The notes: generated by a model from the sequence alone, not told the origin. Counted from the stretch's first letter, positions 25,964-35,375 are shown. The stretch is DNA of 64,000 nucleotides from Aureibaculum sp. 2308TA14-22 (GCF_040538665.1 NZ_JBEWXT010000001.1:62001-126000); one strand, 5' to 3'. Translations and numbers: made by a program.

Positions 25964-26686
25964 TTACAAAAAACCTATTGCTTTCGCTTGTAGTATTAAA
26001 CCTCTGTCACTATCTACTTCAAAAATTTCTTTTAAACGGCGACGTCTTTTTTCTATACCGCTGATTGTTAAAGGAATATAATCAGGCATGTCTTTCATTT
26101 TTGTAGCATTGGACAACTCATATAATATTTTTATATCAATGTCATCAAGTTTATGGGTATATTTGTTTTTTCTTCGCAATATATCATCAACGGTATCACA
26201 ATAATGGGTTTTTCCGCTAACAACTTTTAATACTGCTTTTTGGAGTACTTTCTGGTCACTTGCATTATTCTTTATCAAAAAACCTTCTGGATTAAGTTTT
26301 TTAATTACAGAATTTATTCTAAAGCCATCATTATACGAAGTAATTACAATAATTTTAGTTTTTGGAGTATGCTCTCTTATCAATTCTCCTAATTTTTCGC
26401 CTGACTGATTTTTATCATCTTTAGATTCTCCGAGACGAATGTCTAGAATTACAACATCAAAAAATTCTTTAGAACTGGTTTCCTGAATTTTGGTTACCCC
26501 ACTTTCATAATCAAAAGCCTGAACAATATTAAATTTTAGCCTTGGCTTATTTTTTGGAATTAGATTTAAAACCATTTTAACAGCATCGGAAAACAGCTTA
26601 CAATCTTCAACAATTAATACGCTATAACTGTTTTTAAGAGGTTTTCCTGTGGTAACAACTTTCATAGCATTAAAAATTAGCGACAA
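25964..26686 (-). CDS. Orphan NarL/LuxR-type response regulator of the peptide cluster
   Basis: The protein has 240 residues (or 233 if it starts at MKVVTTGK, 26665). The receiver domain has VLIVEDCKL (acidic pocket), VVILDIRLGE (phosphoacceptor Asp) and VITSYND. The C-terminal 65 residues fit a LuxR-type helix-turn-helix (IDIKILYELSNATKMKDM; YIPLTISGIEKRRRRLKEIF). The recognition-helix region is unusually basic (EKRRRR). No histidine kinase lies nearby. It is upstream of, and in line with, the VKOR and peptide genes, so it is the natural candidate regulator. A tandem palindrome pair lies about 95 bp upstream. Confidence 0.85.
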   Translation of the reverse strand: MSLIFNAMKVVTTGKPLKNSYSVLIVEDCKLFSDAVKMVLNLIPKNKPRLKFNIVQAFDYESGVTKIQETSSKEFFDVVILDIRLGESKDDKNQSGEKLGELIREHTPKTKIIVITSYNDGFRINSVIKKLNPEGFLIKNNASDQKVLQKAVLKVVSGKTHYCDTVDDILRRKNKYTHKLDDIDIKILYELSNATKMKDMPDYIPLTISGIEKRRRRLKEIFEVDSDRGLILQAKAIGFL

Positions 26687-26736
26687 TTTATTTTTTTAAC
26701 TTTATAATTACAAAATATAGCCGAATTATATTTAAT

Positions 26737-26752
26737 TTAACATTTATGTTAA
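26737..26752. promoter_or_regulatory. Palindrome TTAACAT-TT-ATGTTAA upstream of response regulator
   Basis: A 7-bp inverted repeat with a 2-bp centre, 50 bp before the response regulator start; possible operator. Confidence 0.4.
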
Positions 26753-26780
26753 AAATATAAAAAATAAGCCGAAGTTCTTA

Positions 26781-26817
26781 GGGGAAAAACCCCTTTTTTT
26801 AAGAGGGTGTTTTTCCC
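26781..26817. promoter_or_regulatory. Tandem palindromes GGGGAAAAACCCC and GGGTGTTTTTCCC
   Basis: Two GGG-W-CCC palindromes with centres 24 bp apart (26781-26793, 26805-26817), between the LacI gene and the response regulator. The same pair in the same order and nearly the same spacing occurs at 57238-57274. Likely binding sites for a dimeric regulator. Confidence 0.65.
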
Positions 26818-26863
26818 TGCTTATAAAATAAAATTTAAAAGGATGAATTACAGGAAGATGCAA

Positions 26864-27877
26864 TCAGGCAGTCTCTCTAACCAACAAGTTGGTTTTAATG
26901 ATAGCGGTTTTAAATTCCGTTTTTTCCTTTTTAGTTAATCTGGAAATAAGTGTATTAGCTGCTTTTTTGCCAATGTCAAAAGCGTTCTGATCGATAGTAC
27001 TTAACTTTGGATGTGACAATCTAGAAATTTTATCATCAGAAAAGCCAATGATAGAAATGTCCTTTGGTACCTGATGCCCTTTTTGTTGAGCAATTTTTAA
27101 TGCCGTTACCGCAGAAACATTATTAGTAGTTAAAACACCATCTATATTTTTGTGCTCGCTAAATAATTTGTTGATTATACTATCGTATTTTGTTTTGTCT
27201 GTAATAGGCACAATAATGGCATCATTTTGATAGTTAGAGTACTTTTTTAACGACTCTTTGTAACCATTAGCACGTAGTTTTCCAATTCCTAATTTGCTTA
27301 CGGTACTTATTAAAACAATTTTTTTTCGCCCTTGATTGAGTAAGTGGTTTGTCGCATTAAATGCGGCATCAAAATCATCAATAATTACCTTATCACAAGC
27401 TACATTTTCTGAAACACGATCAAACATTACTATTGGATAGCCATCATCAATAATTTTCTTAAAGTGATTGTGGTGTTTTTCACGCTGCGTTTCTCTGGCA
27501 ATAGAAAGTATAAACCCATCTACACTACCATCACTTAAGAGTTCCAAGCTTTCCAATTCTTTTTGATATTTGTTATTAGAAAGACAGATAATAATCTGAT
27601 ACCCATTTTTATTTGCTTCATCTTCAATACCCAACAGCACCTTAGAGAAAAAATAATTCAAAATATTTGGAATAATTACGCCAATAGTTTTGGTCTGGCT
27701 ATTTTTTAAGCTCAACGCCATTCTATTGGGTCTGTAGTTGTGTTTTTTTGCCAATGCTTTTACCCTAGCAATTGTGTTTTCATTAATTTCATAACTATTT
27801 TTTAATGCTTTGGAAACAGTAGAAATAGATAAATTAAGCTCTTTGGCCAGTTGTTTTAGGGTAACATGATTATTCAT
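26864..27877 (-). CDS. LacI-family transcriptional regulator
   Basis: The protein has 337 residues. The N-terminal helix-turn-helix is VTLKQLAKELNLSISTVSKALKNS, with the hinge helix around NRMALSLKN. The ligand-binding domain has TKTIGVIIPNILNYFFSKVL and the effector-site stretch DGVLTTNNVSAVTALKIAQ. Such repressors usually control sugar-use genes. The genes beside it are unrelated, but a 48-bp copy of its 3' end lies at 14633, next to a set of exported carbohydrate-type proteins, so those may be ancestral targets. It is convergent with no gene and ends 47 bp before the tandem palindromes. Confidence 0.93.
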   Translation of the reverse strand: MNNHVTLKQLAKELNLSISTVSKALKNSYEINENTIARVKALAKKHNYRPNRMALSLKNSQTKTIGVIIPNILNYFFSKVLLGIEDEANKNGYQIIICLSNNKYQKELESLELLSDGSVDGFILSIARETQREKHHNHFKKIIDDGYPIVMFDRVSENVACDKVIIDDFDAAFNATNHLLNQGRKKIVLISTVSKLGIGKLRANGYKESLKKYSNYQNDAIIVPITDKTKYDSIINKLFSEHKNIDGVLTTNNVSAVTALKIAQQKGHQVPKDISIIGFSDDKISRLSHPKLSTIDQNAFDIGKKAANTLISRLTKKEKTEFKTAIIKTNLLVRETA

Positions 27878-27989
27878 AAAAGGTGTACCGACTTAATAAT
27901 TTTCTCAAAAATAGTAAAATACGAGCATTTTATCGCCGCTTAACTAATTTTAAGATGGAGATTGTATAAGTATTCTGGATTGAAGAATT

Positions 27990-28820
27990 CTAAATTTTAA
28001 ATGTTACCACTGGGCGTAGAGCGTGATTAGCCAGTTCTTTACTAATACTTTCATTAAATAATTGAGATAAACCACTTCTGCCATGCGTATTTATGGCAAT
28101 TACGTCAGCGTTTATTTCTTTTCCGTAATTTAAAATGCCCTCTTCTATACTGGTATCGTTATAAATAGTTACAGAATAATCATCAAGATTAAAAGCTGAG
28201 ATGAAGTTGTTCAGTTTTTCTTTTGAATCTCTTGTAGGCTCAAAATTATGGATGGTATTTATATATAGAAAGTGAATTTTAGCATTGAAAAGTTTTGCAA
28301 AATCAATTACTTTATGGAAGTTGTTTTTGCTGTCCTCGCCGAAATCTGATGCAAAAATCATGTTTTTTATATCAAAATTATCAATATCTTGTTTAATAAC
28401 CAATACAGGTATGTCAGATTGCCTAACTACTTTTTCAGTATTAGAACCTACCAACATTTCTTTAATTCCGGTCGCTCCTTGCGAACCCATCACAATTAGT
28501 CCAACATTATTTTTACTACTTTCTTCAATAACACCCTGAAAAGCTTTTTTGAAAATTACAGAATCAATCACCTTTAGTCCATCAAAAAAGGGAAAAGCTT
28601 TAAACTCTCCAAATTTTTTGTGAATGGTTTTCATATAAAATATGGTTTGTGCTCCACCGCCTAAATTACCATCGACCATGGGGTCAACAGAGGTAGATGG
28701 TATATCTAACATATGCAATAAAATAATTTCGCTACCTGTTTGTTTAGCAATTGAGGCTGCTACTTTACAGGCATATTTTGCTTCGTCAGAAAAGTCGATA
28801 GGAACGAGTATTGTTTTCAT
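27990..28820 (-). CDS. Universal stress protein, two UspA domains (copy A)
   Basis: The protein has 276 residues with two tandem Usp domains. Domain 1 begins TILVPIDFSDEAKYACKVAASIAK and has the ATP-binding glycines in VMGSQGATGIKEMLVGSNTEKVV. Domain 2 begins MIFASDFGEDSKNNFHKVIDFA and ends AINTHGRSGLSQLFNESISKELA. Each piece is typical of ATP-binding Usp proteins of the Bacteroidota. It is a close paralogue of the gene 105 bp upstream, differing mainly in the middle. The cytoplasmic role is in stress survival; the partner is unknown. Confidence 0.92.
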   Translation of the reverse strand: MKTILVPIDFSDEAKYACKVAASIAKQTGSEIILLHMLDIPSTSVDPMVDGNLGGGAQTIFYMKTIHKKFGEFKAFPFFDGLKVIDSVIFKKAFQGVIEESSKNNVGLIVMGSQGATGIKEMLVGSNTEKVVRQSDIPVLVIKQDIDNFDIKNMIFASDFGEDSKNNFHKVIDFAKLFNAKIHFLYINTIHNFEPTRDSKEKLNNFISAFNLDDYSVTIYNDTSIEEGILNYGKEINADVIAINTHGRSGLSQLFNESISKELANHALRPVVTFKI

Positions 28821-28876
28821 AAGTGATGATTTACAGAGTTATATCATTCCCCTAAAATAATCAAATTTTTCTACAT

Positions 28877-28903
28877 AAAAAAGGCTCTTTTTAAAAGAGC
28901 CTT
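28877..28903 (-). terminator. Terminator after universal stress protein copy B
   Basis: AAGGCTCTTTT pairs with AAAAGAGCCTT (28881-28903). On the minus strand it is followed by a T6 run. It separates the two Usp genes. Confidence 0.85.
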
Positions 28904-28925
28904 AATAAAAGTTGTAAAATAATTT

Positions 28926-29756
28926 TTAGATTTTAAAAGTAACAACTGGCCGTAAAGCATGATTTGCCAATTCTTTACTTATACTTTCGTTAAATAATTG
29001 TGCCAAACCACTTCTGCCATGTGTGTTAATTGCAATGATATCAGCATTTATTTTTTTTCCGTAATTTAAAATACCCTCTTCAATACTAACATCATTGTAA
29101 GTGTTTAAGGTATAGTTCTTTATATCAAATTCGCCTACAAATTTGCTTAGCTTGGCGTTTGTAACTTCAGTAGGTTCAAAATTGCGTGCTGTGTTTATAA
29201 AAAGCAGGTGTAGTTTGGCATTAAACGTATTGGCAAATTTTATTACTTTTGGAAATGTTGTTTTGCTTGTTTCGCTAAATTCAGATGCAAAAATAATATC
29301 ATCTACTTTAAAATTTTCAATATCTTGCTTAATAACCAAAACGGGGATATGCGACTGTCTTACTACCTTTTCTGTGTTGGATCCTACTAGCATTTCTTTT
29401 AGTCCAGTTGCACCTTGAGAGCCCATTACAATTAAATCAACATCATTTTTTTTACTTTCTTCGATAACGCCCTCAAAAGCTTTATGGAACTTCACAGTTT
29501 CGTTTAATTTAACACCTTCAAAAAAAGGCTGTTTTTTTAATTTTTCAAAACGCTTGTGAATGCCTTTCATAAAAAGGATAGTTTGAGCACCACCTCTGGT
29601 AATGTCTGATTCAAGAGGGTCAATGGCATCTGTAGGTATGTCAAGCATATGTAGTAAAATAATTTCACTTCCTGTTTGTTTAGCTATTGAAGCTGCTACT
29701 TTGCAGGCATATTTTGCTTCATCCGAAAAGTCGATGGGAACGAGTATTTTTTTCAT
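28926..29756 (-). CDS. Universal stress protein, two UspA domains (copy B)
   Basis: The protein has 276 residues, identical in length to copy A and sharing most of domain 1 and the C-terminal 30 residues (GRSGLAQLFNESISKELA). ATP-loop motif GSQGATGLKEMLVGSNT is present, and GRSG in domain 2. Copy A and copy B arose by tandem duplication; their central parts (residues 75-110 and 175-230) have diverged. The gene is divergent from rimP across a 162-bp region. A strong terminator follows, so the two copies are probably transcribed separately. Confidence 0.92.
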   Translation of the reverse strand: MKKILVPIDFSDEAKYACKVAASIAKQTGSEIILLHMLDIPTDAIDPLESDITRGGAQTILFMKGIHKRFEKLKKQPFFEGVKLNETVKFHKAFEGVIEESKKNDVDLIVMGSQGATGLKEMLVGSNTEKVVRQSHIPVLVIKQDIENFKVDDIIFASEFSETSKTTFPKVIKFANTFNAKLHLLFINTARNFEPTEVTNAKLSKFVGEFDIKNYTLNTYNDVSIEEGILNYGKKINADIIAINTHGRSGLAQLFNESISKELANHALRPVVTFKI

Positions 29757-29822
29757 GATTTTGGGTTTTAAAATTTGTTTAGCTTAAAGATATAACTTTA
29801 TAACGATAAAAAACAATGATTC

Positions 29823-29853
29823 TTGTCATTCTAAAATAGAATTTATATATTTG
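29823..29853 (+). promoter_or_regulatory. Promoter of rimP-nusA-infB
   Basis: TTG at 29823-29825, 20 nt spacer, TATATTTG at 29846-29853 (consensus spacer 19). It is followed by a leader with a terminator-like hairpin. Confidence 0.75.
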
Positions 29854-29881
29854 CACACGAAAACAAAGGTATTTAGAAATG

Positions 29882-29907
29882 GAGGGGACGAAAAGTCCCC
29901 TCTTTTT
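29882..29907 (+). promoter_or_regulatory. Terminator-like leader hairpin before rimP
   Basis: GAGGGGAC (29882-29889) pairs with GTCCCCTC (29895-29902) around GAAAA, followed by T5, all between the promoter and the rimP start. As it lies inside the leader it would act as an attenuator or readthrough point. Confidence 0.75.
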
Positions 29908-29918
29908 ATATAAAAAAA

Positions 29919-30377
29919 GTGAGAGAGCAAGTTAAGAAGTTAGTTGAAGAAGCTATTCAAGAAAATCCTAAACTGTTTTTGATTGATTTAAAAATCTCAC
30001 CAGATAACAGAATAAATGTCATTGTTGATGGAGATGAAGGTGTTTCGATAAAAGAATGTATAAGAATTAGTCGAAATGTGGAACATAACTTAGATAGGGA
30101 AACTACTGATTTTTCTTTAGAAGTATCTTCACCAGGACTGTCAGAACCAATAGTTAACAATAGACAGTTCAATAAAAATTTAGGTAAAACTTTAAAGGTT
30201 AAAACAGAAACCGATACATTTGAAGGGAAACTTTTAGAGGTAAATGACAAAGGAATTGTTCTAGAATGGAAAGTTAGGGAGCCAAAACCAGTTGGTAAAG
30301 GAAAAATAACTGTTGTTAAAACAGCAGATTTACAATTTGATAGTATAAAACAAGCAAAAGTGAAATTAAAATTTTAA
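29919..30377 (+). CDS. rimP: Ribosome maturation factor RimP
   Basis: The protein has 152 residues, started by GTG at 29919 (MREQVKKLVEEAIQ). The conserved RimP stretches are present: LFLIDLKISPDNRINVIVDGDEGVSIKEC, DFSLEVSSPGLSEPI and the C-terminal SH3-like barrel after residue 85. RimP helps assemble the 30S ribosomal subunit. It is the first gene of the conserved rimP-nusA-infB operon; nusA begins 10 bp downstream. The GTG start sits very close (12 nt) after the leader hairpin's T run, which may link its translation to attenuation. Confidence 0.95.
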   Translation: MREQVKKLVEEAIQENPKLFLIDLKISPDNRINVIVDGDEGVSIKECIRISRNVEHNLDRETTDFSLEVSSPGLSEPIVNNRQFNKNLGKTLKVKTETDTFEGKLLEVNDKGIVLEWKVREPKPVGKGKITVVKTADLQFDSIKQAKVKLKF

Positions 30378-30387
30378 TTGAAAGAGA

Positions 30388-31635
30388 ATGGAAAACATCG
30401 CGTTAATAGAGTCTTTTTCTGAGTTTAAAGATGATAAAAGTATTGATAGAGTAACGCTTATGGCGATACTGGAGGATGTATTCAGAGCTGCCTTAAAAAG
30501 GAAGTACGGTTCTGATGATAATTTTGATATTATTATAAATCCCGATAAAGGAGATTTAGAGATATGGAGAAATAGAGTTGTGGTAAACGATGGCGAGGTG
30601 GAAGAACCTAATGAAGAAATATCATTATCCGATGCTCAAAAAATAGAGCCTGACTTTGAAGTTGGTGAAGATGTGTCAGAAGAAGTAAAGTTAGAGGATT
30701 TAGGAAGAAGAGCAATTTTGGCATTGCGTCAAAATCTAATTTCTAAAATTCATGAGCATGATAATACTAATATCTTTAAGCAATTTAAAGATTTAGAAGG
30801 CGAAATTTACAGTGCCGAAGTTCATCATATTAGGCACAATGCCGTAATTTTATTGGATGATGAAGGTAATGAGATTGTATTACCAAAAAGCGAACAGATT
30901 AGATCTGACTATTTTAGAAAAGGCGAATCTGTACGTGGTATTATAAAATCGGTTGAATTACGTGGTAATAAGCCAACTATTTTAATGTCAAGAACGGCAC
31001 CTGAATTTTTAGTAAAGTTATTTGAGCAAGAAATTCCCGAGGTTTTTGATGGTTTAATTACTATTGAGCGTGTTGCTAGAATACCAGGAGAGAAAGCAAA
31101 GGTGGCCGTTGATTCTTATGATGATAGAATAGACCCTGTTGGAGCATGTGTAGGTATGAAAGGATCTCGTATTCACGGTATTGTACGTGAACTGGGTAAT
31201 GAAAATATTGATGTTATTAATTATACAAAAAACGATCAAATATTTATAGCAAGAGCATTAAGTCCTGCCAAAGTAACCTCAATGGATATTAAAGAAGCTG
31301 CCGAAGGAGAAAAACCAAGAGTAGATGTGTTTTTAATGCCAGATCAGGTTTCTAAAGCAATTGGTAAAGGTGGAGTAAATATCCGTTTAGCAAGTCAATT
31401 GACTGGTTATGAGCTTGATGTACAGCGTGAAGGAATTGCAGATGAAGATGTAGAGTTGACAGAGTTTTCTGATGAAATAGAAGCATGGGTAATAGCTGAA
31501 TTTAAAAATATTGGTTTAGACACAGCTAGAAGTGTATTAGATTTAGAGGTTAACGATTTGGTAAAGAGAACTGATTTAGAGGAAGAAACTATAATTGATG
31601 TTCAAAAAATATTAAGAGAAGAGTTTGAAGATTAA
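30388..31635 (+). CDS. nusA: Transcription termination/antitermination factor NusA
   Basis: The protein has 415 residues, the short form without the duplicated acidic C-terminal repeats of Proteobacteria. The N-terminal RNA-polymerase-binding domain spans residues 1-130, S1 domain about 135-200 (GEIYSAEVHHIRHNAVILL), KH1 and KH2 about 210-350 (GACVGMKGSRIHGIVRELG; SKAIGKGGVNIRLASQLTGY). One helix-hairpin-helix-like tail ends EEFED. NusA binds RNA polymerase and nascent RNA and tunes pausing, termination and antitermination. Its own operon has a terminator-like hairpin in the leader, suggesting autoregulation by inference. Confidence 0.97.
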   Translation: MENIALIESFSEFKDDKSIDRVTLMAILEDVFRAALKRKYGSDDNFDIIINPDKGDLEIWRNRVVVNDGEVEEPNEEISLSDAQKIEPDFEVGEDVSEEVKLEDLGRRAILALRQNLISKIHEHDNTNIFKQFKDLEGEIYSAEVHHIRHNAVILLDDEGNEIVLPKSEQIRSDYFRKGESVRGIIKSVELRGNKPTILMSRTAPEFLVKLFEQEIPEVFDGLITIERVARIPGEKAKVAVDSYDDRIDPVGACVGMKGSRIHGIVRELGNENIDVINYTKNDQIFIARALSPAKVTSMDIKEAAEGEKPRVDVFLMPDQVSKAIGKGGVNIRLASQLTGYELDVQREGIADEDVELTEFSDEIEAWVIAEFKNIGLDTARSVLDLEVNDLVKRTDLEEETIIDVQKILREEFED

Positions 31636-31686
31636 TCTTGTAATTGGTTTAACAAATAAAAGTAAAGTAGTAATCTAAATAATTGT

Positions 31687-34428
31687 ATGGCTGAAAGTAA
31701 AACATTGAGGCTTAATAAAGTTTTAAGAGAATTGAACATCTCATTGGATAGAGCTGTAGAACATCTTGCAAGCAAAGGCTTTGAGGTAGAAGCAAGACCT
31801 ACAACTAAAATTTCTGGTGAGGTTTATGAAGTGCTCTTGGACGAATTTCAAACCGATAAAAGTAAAAAAGTAGCTTCCAAAGAAGTTGGCGAAGAAAAAC
31901 GTAAGGAGAAAGAAGCATTGCGTATTGCCCAAGAAGAAGAGCAAGAGAAAAAACGTTTGCGACAAGAGGCTAAAAAAGAGATTTTCAAAACTGAATCTGA
32001 AAAAATATCAGGGATTAAAACAGTTGGCAAAATAGATCTTGACGGTAAAAAAGCTACTAAAGAAAGTACAGAATCTGAAAAGCCCAATGCCGATAAAGAA
32101 ACAGCCAAAAAGGCTGAGCCCGATGTAATTAAAAGAGAAAAACTTTCAGGTCTCAAACAGGTCGGAAAAATAGACTTGGACAAGAAGGAAAAAACTTCAA
32201 AGAAAGAAGAAGAAACAAAACCAGAAAAAAAGACTAAAGAAGTTGAAGCAATAGAAGAAGAGCCAGAAAAAATAGAAACTAAATATCAAAAATTATCCGG
32301 ACCTAAGCAAGTTGGAGAAAAGATAGATTTAAAAAAGTTCGAAAAGCCCAAAAAGAAAACTGATAAAAAAGAAGCTCCTGATAAAAAACCTACTGGAGAT
32401 TCAAGCAAAAGAAAGCGTAAAAGAATAAACAAACCTGTTGGTAGCGGAGGTTATAAATCCGGTGGCGGATTTAAATCTGGAGGAAAAGGAAGAGGTAGGA
32501 AAAATGTAACCAAAGAAGAGCCTTCAGAAGAAGAAGTACAAAAGCAAATTAGAGAAACCTTAGAAAAGCTTCAAGGTAAATCTAAAAAAGGAAAAGGTGC
32601 TAAATACCGAAGAGAAAAGCGAGACCAACATCGTCAACAAACGGAAATAGATCAAGAAATTGCAGCTGCTGAAAGTAAAACAATTAAAGTTACTGAGTTT
32701 GTAACTGCTAGTGAATTGGCAACAATGATGAGCGTTTCGGTAACAGAAATTATCTCTGCATGTATGTCTTTGGGAATGATGGTAACTATGAACCAACGTC
32801 TAGACGCTGAAACCCTTACTATTGTAGCTGAAGAGTTTGGCTATCAAGTAGAATTTGTAAGTGCTGAGGTAGAAGAGGCAGTAGAAGAAGTAGAAGACAA
32901 ACCTGAAGATTTAGAGCCTAGAGCTCCGATAGTTACAGTGATGGGTCATGTAGATCATGGTAAAACTTCATTATTAGATTATATTAGAAATGCCAACGTT
33001 ATTGGAGGTGAATCTGGTGGTATAACCCAGCATATTGGTGCTTATGGTGTAACCTTGCCAAACAAACAAAAAATAACCTTTTTAGATACTCCAGGTCACG
33101 AAGCCTTTACGGCCATGCGTGCACGTGGTGCCCAAGTTACAGACATTGTAATTATTGTAATTGCAGCTGACGATTCCATTATGCCGCAAACAAAAGAGGC
33201 GATAAGTCATGCTCAAGCAGCTGGCGTTCCATTAGTGTTTGCAATTAATAAAATTGATAAACCAGATGCTAATCCTGATAAAGTAAAAGAGGAATTGGCA
33301 CAAATGAATATCTTGGTTGAAGATTGGGGCGGTAAAGTACAATCTCATGATATTTCTGCAAAAGTAGGTACAGGTGTAGATGATTTATTGGAAAAAGTAA
33401 TGCTCGAAGCGGAATTGTTAGAGCTTAAAGCTAATCCAAATAAAAATGCCATTGGTACCGTTGTTGAAGCTTTATTGGATAAAGGTAAAGGCTATGTTTC
33501 AACTATCTTAGTTGAAGCGGGTACTTTAAAAATTGGCGACTACATCTTAGCAGGAAAGCATAGCGGTAAGGTAAAAGCAATGCATGATGAACGTGGCAAA
33601 GATGTTAAAAAGGCGGGTCCATCAACTCCAGTTTCTATTTTAGGATTGGATGGTGCACCACAAGCAGGGGATAAGTTTAGGGTATTTGATGACGAACGTG
33701 AAGCTAAGCAAATTGCTGCTAAAAGAGACCAATTGCAACGTGAGCAATCTGTTAGAACACAACGTCATATTACATTAGATGAAATTGGACGTAGAATTGC
33801 CTTGGGTGACTTTAAAGAGCTAAACATTATTCTTAAGGGTGATGTGGATGGTTCGGTAGAAGCTTTAACGGATTCGTTACAGAAATTGTCAACTGAAGAA
33901 ATTCAAGTGAACATTATACACAAAGGTGTTGGTGCCATAACAGAATCTGACGTATTGTTAGCCTCGGCTTCTGATGCCATTGTTATCGGATTTAATGTTA
34001 GGCCTTCAGGAAACGCACGTCAGTTAGCTGATAAAGAAGAAATCGACATCAGAAACTATTCTATTATTTATAAAGTAATAGACGAGATTAAAGATGCCAT
34101 GGAAGGTATGCTTTCTCCTGATATGATTGAGGAAGTAACAGGTACTGCTGAGATAAGAGAAACGTATAAAATTTCTAAAGTGGGTACCATTGCTGGGTGT
34201 ATGGTTACCGATGGTAAAATATTCAGAAACTCTAAAATTAGGGTTATTAGAGATAGTGTTGTTATTTTTGATGGCGAACTCGCCTCCTTAAAACGATTTA
34301 AGGATGATGCCAAAGAAGTGGCCAAAGGTTACGATTGTGGTATGCAAATCAAAAACTTTAATGACATTAAAGAATTAGATGTTATTGAAGCTTATCAAGA
34401 AGTAGCTGTTAAGAAGAAGTTGAAGTAA
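31687..34428 (+). CDS. infB: Translation initiation factor IF-2
   Basis: The protein has 913 residues. The N-terminal [21 protein letters not shown] domain (residues 6-60) is followed by a long charged linker (65-330) holding three repeats of the type SGxKxVGKIDL and Gly-rich basic stretches. The GTPase domain has [15 protein letters not shown] (G1), DTPGHEAF (G3) and NKIDKP (G4). Domains II, III and IV follow, with the fMet-tRNA-binding C-terminal end ([25 protein letters not shown]). It delivers initiator tRNA to the ribosome. Last gene of the operon; a terminator lies 70 bp after it. Confidence 0.98.
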   Translation: MAESKTLRLNKVLRELNISLDRAVEHLASKGFEVEARPTTKISGEVYEVLLDEFQTDKSKKVASKEVGEEKRKEKEALRIAQEEEQEKKRLRQEAKKEIFKTESEKISGIKTVGKIDLDGKKATKESTESEKPNADKETAKKAEPDVIKREKLSGLKQVGKIDLDKKEKTSKKEEETKPEKKTKEVEAIEEEPEKIETKYQKLSGPKQVGEKIDLKKFEKPKKKTDKKEAPDKKPTGDSSKRKRKRINKPVGSGGYKSGGGFKSGGKGRGRKNVTKEEPSEEEVQKQIRETLEKLQGKSKKGKGAKYRREKRDQHRQQTEIDQEIAAAESKTIKVTEFVTASELATMMSVSVTEIISACMSLGMMVTMNQRLDAETLTIVAEEFGYQVEFVSAEVEEAVEEVEDKPEDLEPRAPIVTVMGHVDHGKTSLLDYIRNANVIGGESGGITQHIGAYGVTLPNKQKITFLDTPGHEAFTAMRARGAQVTDIVIIVIAADDSIMPQTKEAISHAQAAGVPLVFAINKIDKPDANPDKVKEELAQMNILVEDWGGKVQSHDISAKVGTGVDDLLEKVMLEAELLELKANPNKNAIGTVVEALLDKGKGYVSTILVEAGTLKIGDYILAGKHSGKVKAMHDERGKDVKKAGPSTPVSILGLDGAPQAGDKFRVFDDEREAKQIAAKRDQLQREQSVRTQRHITLDEIGRRIALGDFKELNIILKGDVDGSVEALTDSLQKLSTEEIQVNIIHKGVGAITESDVLLASASDAIVIGFNVRPSGNARQLADKEEIDIRNYSIIYKVIDEIKDAMEGMLSPDMIEEVTGTAEIRETYKISKVGTIAGCMVTDGKIFRNSKIRVIRDSVVIFDGELASLKRFKDDAKEVAKGYDCGMQIKNFNDIKELDVIEAYQEVAVKKKLK

Positions 34429-34431
34429 TAC

Positions 34432-34484
34432 CAAGACATCATGCTGTCCCGATAGTTATCGAGATCGTTTCAGCATCCTTTCAG
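34432..34484. repeat. REP-like inverted repeat after infB
   Basis: TGCTG...CAGCA with inner CGATAGTTATCG forms an imperfect stem. From memory, flavobacterial genomes carry many ATGCTGAA...TTTCAGCAT-type palindromes between genes. It precedes the operon terminator. Confidence 0.45.
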
Positions 34485-34499
34485 AATTATAAGAAACAA

Positions 34500-34533
34500 A
34501 AAATCCGTCCTGAGTATTCGGGACAGATTTTTT
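34500..34533 (+). terminator. Terminator of the rimP-nusA-infB operon
   Basis: AAATC-GTCCTGA pairs with TCGGGAC-GATTT around GTAT, then T6 on the plus strand; A-rich on the other side, so it may also work for the convergent gene at 34553. Confidence 0.85.
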
Positions 34534-34552
34534 ATGGTGAATGTTAATAGAA

Positions 34553-35203
34553 TCATTTAAAGTTAGCAGTATTTAAAACATCCATTAGTTTTTCAAGCTG
34601 GTCTTCAGTACCATAAGTAGCAACATAAAGCAAGGCAAAATCGTTAATTACCGTTGCCATATAGCGTTGGTTTATTGCTGCACCTTGCATGGTCATTACC
34701 GCATCAAAATAGTGAAAAGTTTTACCATCAATATCCATGGTTTTGGTATCGCCTTTAATTTTTATGGGCACGTTGTTTTTGGTAAATTGTTTTTTACTGG
34801 CTTCTAAATAGCCGTTTCCGTCGTTAACGGAAAAAGAGGCAATGCCCAAATTTTCCACAACCAAAGTAAAGTTAGCGTTTAAAACGTTCGGGTCGGTATG
34901 ATTAGCAATATCAAACTGCGAGACCATTAATAAATTGGCCGTAGTAATTTCAGCGGCTTTTATGGTTTTTGCCAATTCATCTCCACCAAGGGCTTTGGCA
35001 CCTTCTTTGGTCAGTTGTTTTTGGGTTTCGTCATCTTGAATAAACCAACCTTCCGGAATTTCCAAAGTAAGACCAAAAAATTCATTGGTATATTTATTCT
35101 TTTCAACTTTTCCGTAATCAAAATCTGAAGGTATTTCTCTCTTGCAACTCATTAAGGAAATAGTGCATACAGCGATAAATAAGATTTGTTTCATTGTTTT
35201 CAT
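34553..35203 (-). CDS. Lipoprotein of unknown function (PsbP-like N-terminal style)
   Basis: The start is taken at 35203 (MKTMKQILFIAVCTISLMSC), which gives a proper lipoprotein signal; the longer frame from 35287 adds 28 residues ahead of it. The mature protein of about 195 residues has NEFFGLTLEIPEGWFIQDDE, the look of DUF1795/PsbP-like domains that start with a folded beta strand and Gly-Trp, and then alternating strands (FHYFDAVMTMQGAAINQRYMATVI, in parts). Function unknown. Single gene, convergent with infB. Confidence 0.7.
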   Translation of the reverse strand: MKTMKQILFIAVCTISLMSCKREIPSDFDYGKVEKNKYTNEFFGLTLEIPEGWFIQDDETQKQLTKEGAKALGGDELAKTIKAAEITTANLLMVSQFDIANHTDPNVLNANFTLVVENLGIASFSVNDGNGYLEASKKQFTKNNVPIKIKGDTKTMDIDGKTFHYFDAVMTMQGAAINQRYMATVINDFALLYVATYGTEDQLEKLMDVLNTANFK

Positions 35204-35311
35204 AATTTTAGTTTTAATTTGATAACTGATTATTTTGATACAAAGATGCTTAACAAAGCTGTACTTTTTTAGACGGAAATAAGTCAAATTTAAACCCCTT
35301 AAAATTGGGGT

Positions 35312-35352
35312 GTAAAAACAAAACCTATCCCATTTTAAAATAGGATAGGTTT
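35312..35352 (-). terminator. Terminator of the M1 peptidase gene
   Basis: AAACCTATCC (35321-35330) pairs with GGATAGGTTT (35343-35352); on the minus strand it is followed by TTTTGTTTTT. Confidence 0.8.
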
Positions 35353-35375
35353 AATAAAAATATATGAGTAGAGTA

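Noticed and set aside
27990-29756. Tandem Usp genes as a novelty
   Set aside because: Tandem two-domain Usp paralogues are common; the duplication is ordinary.
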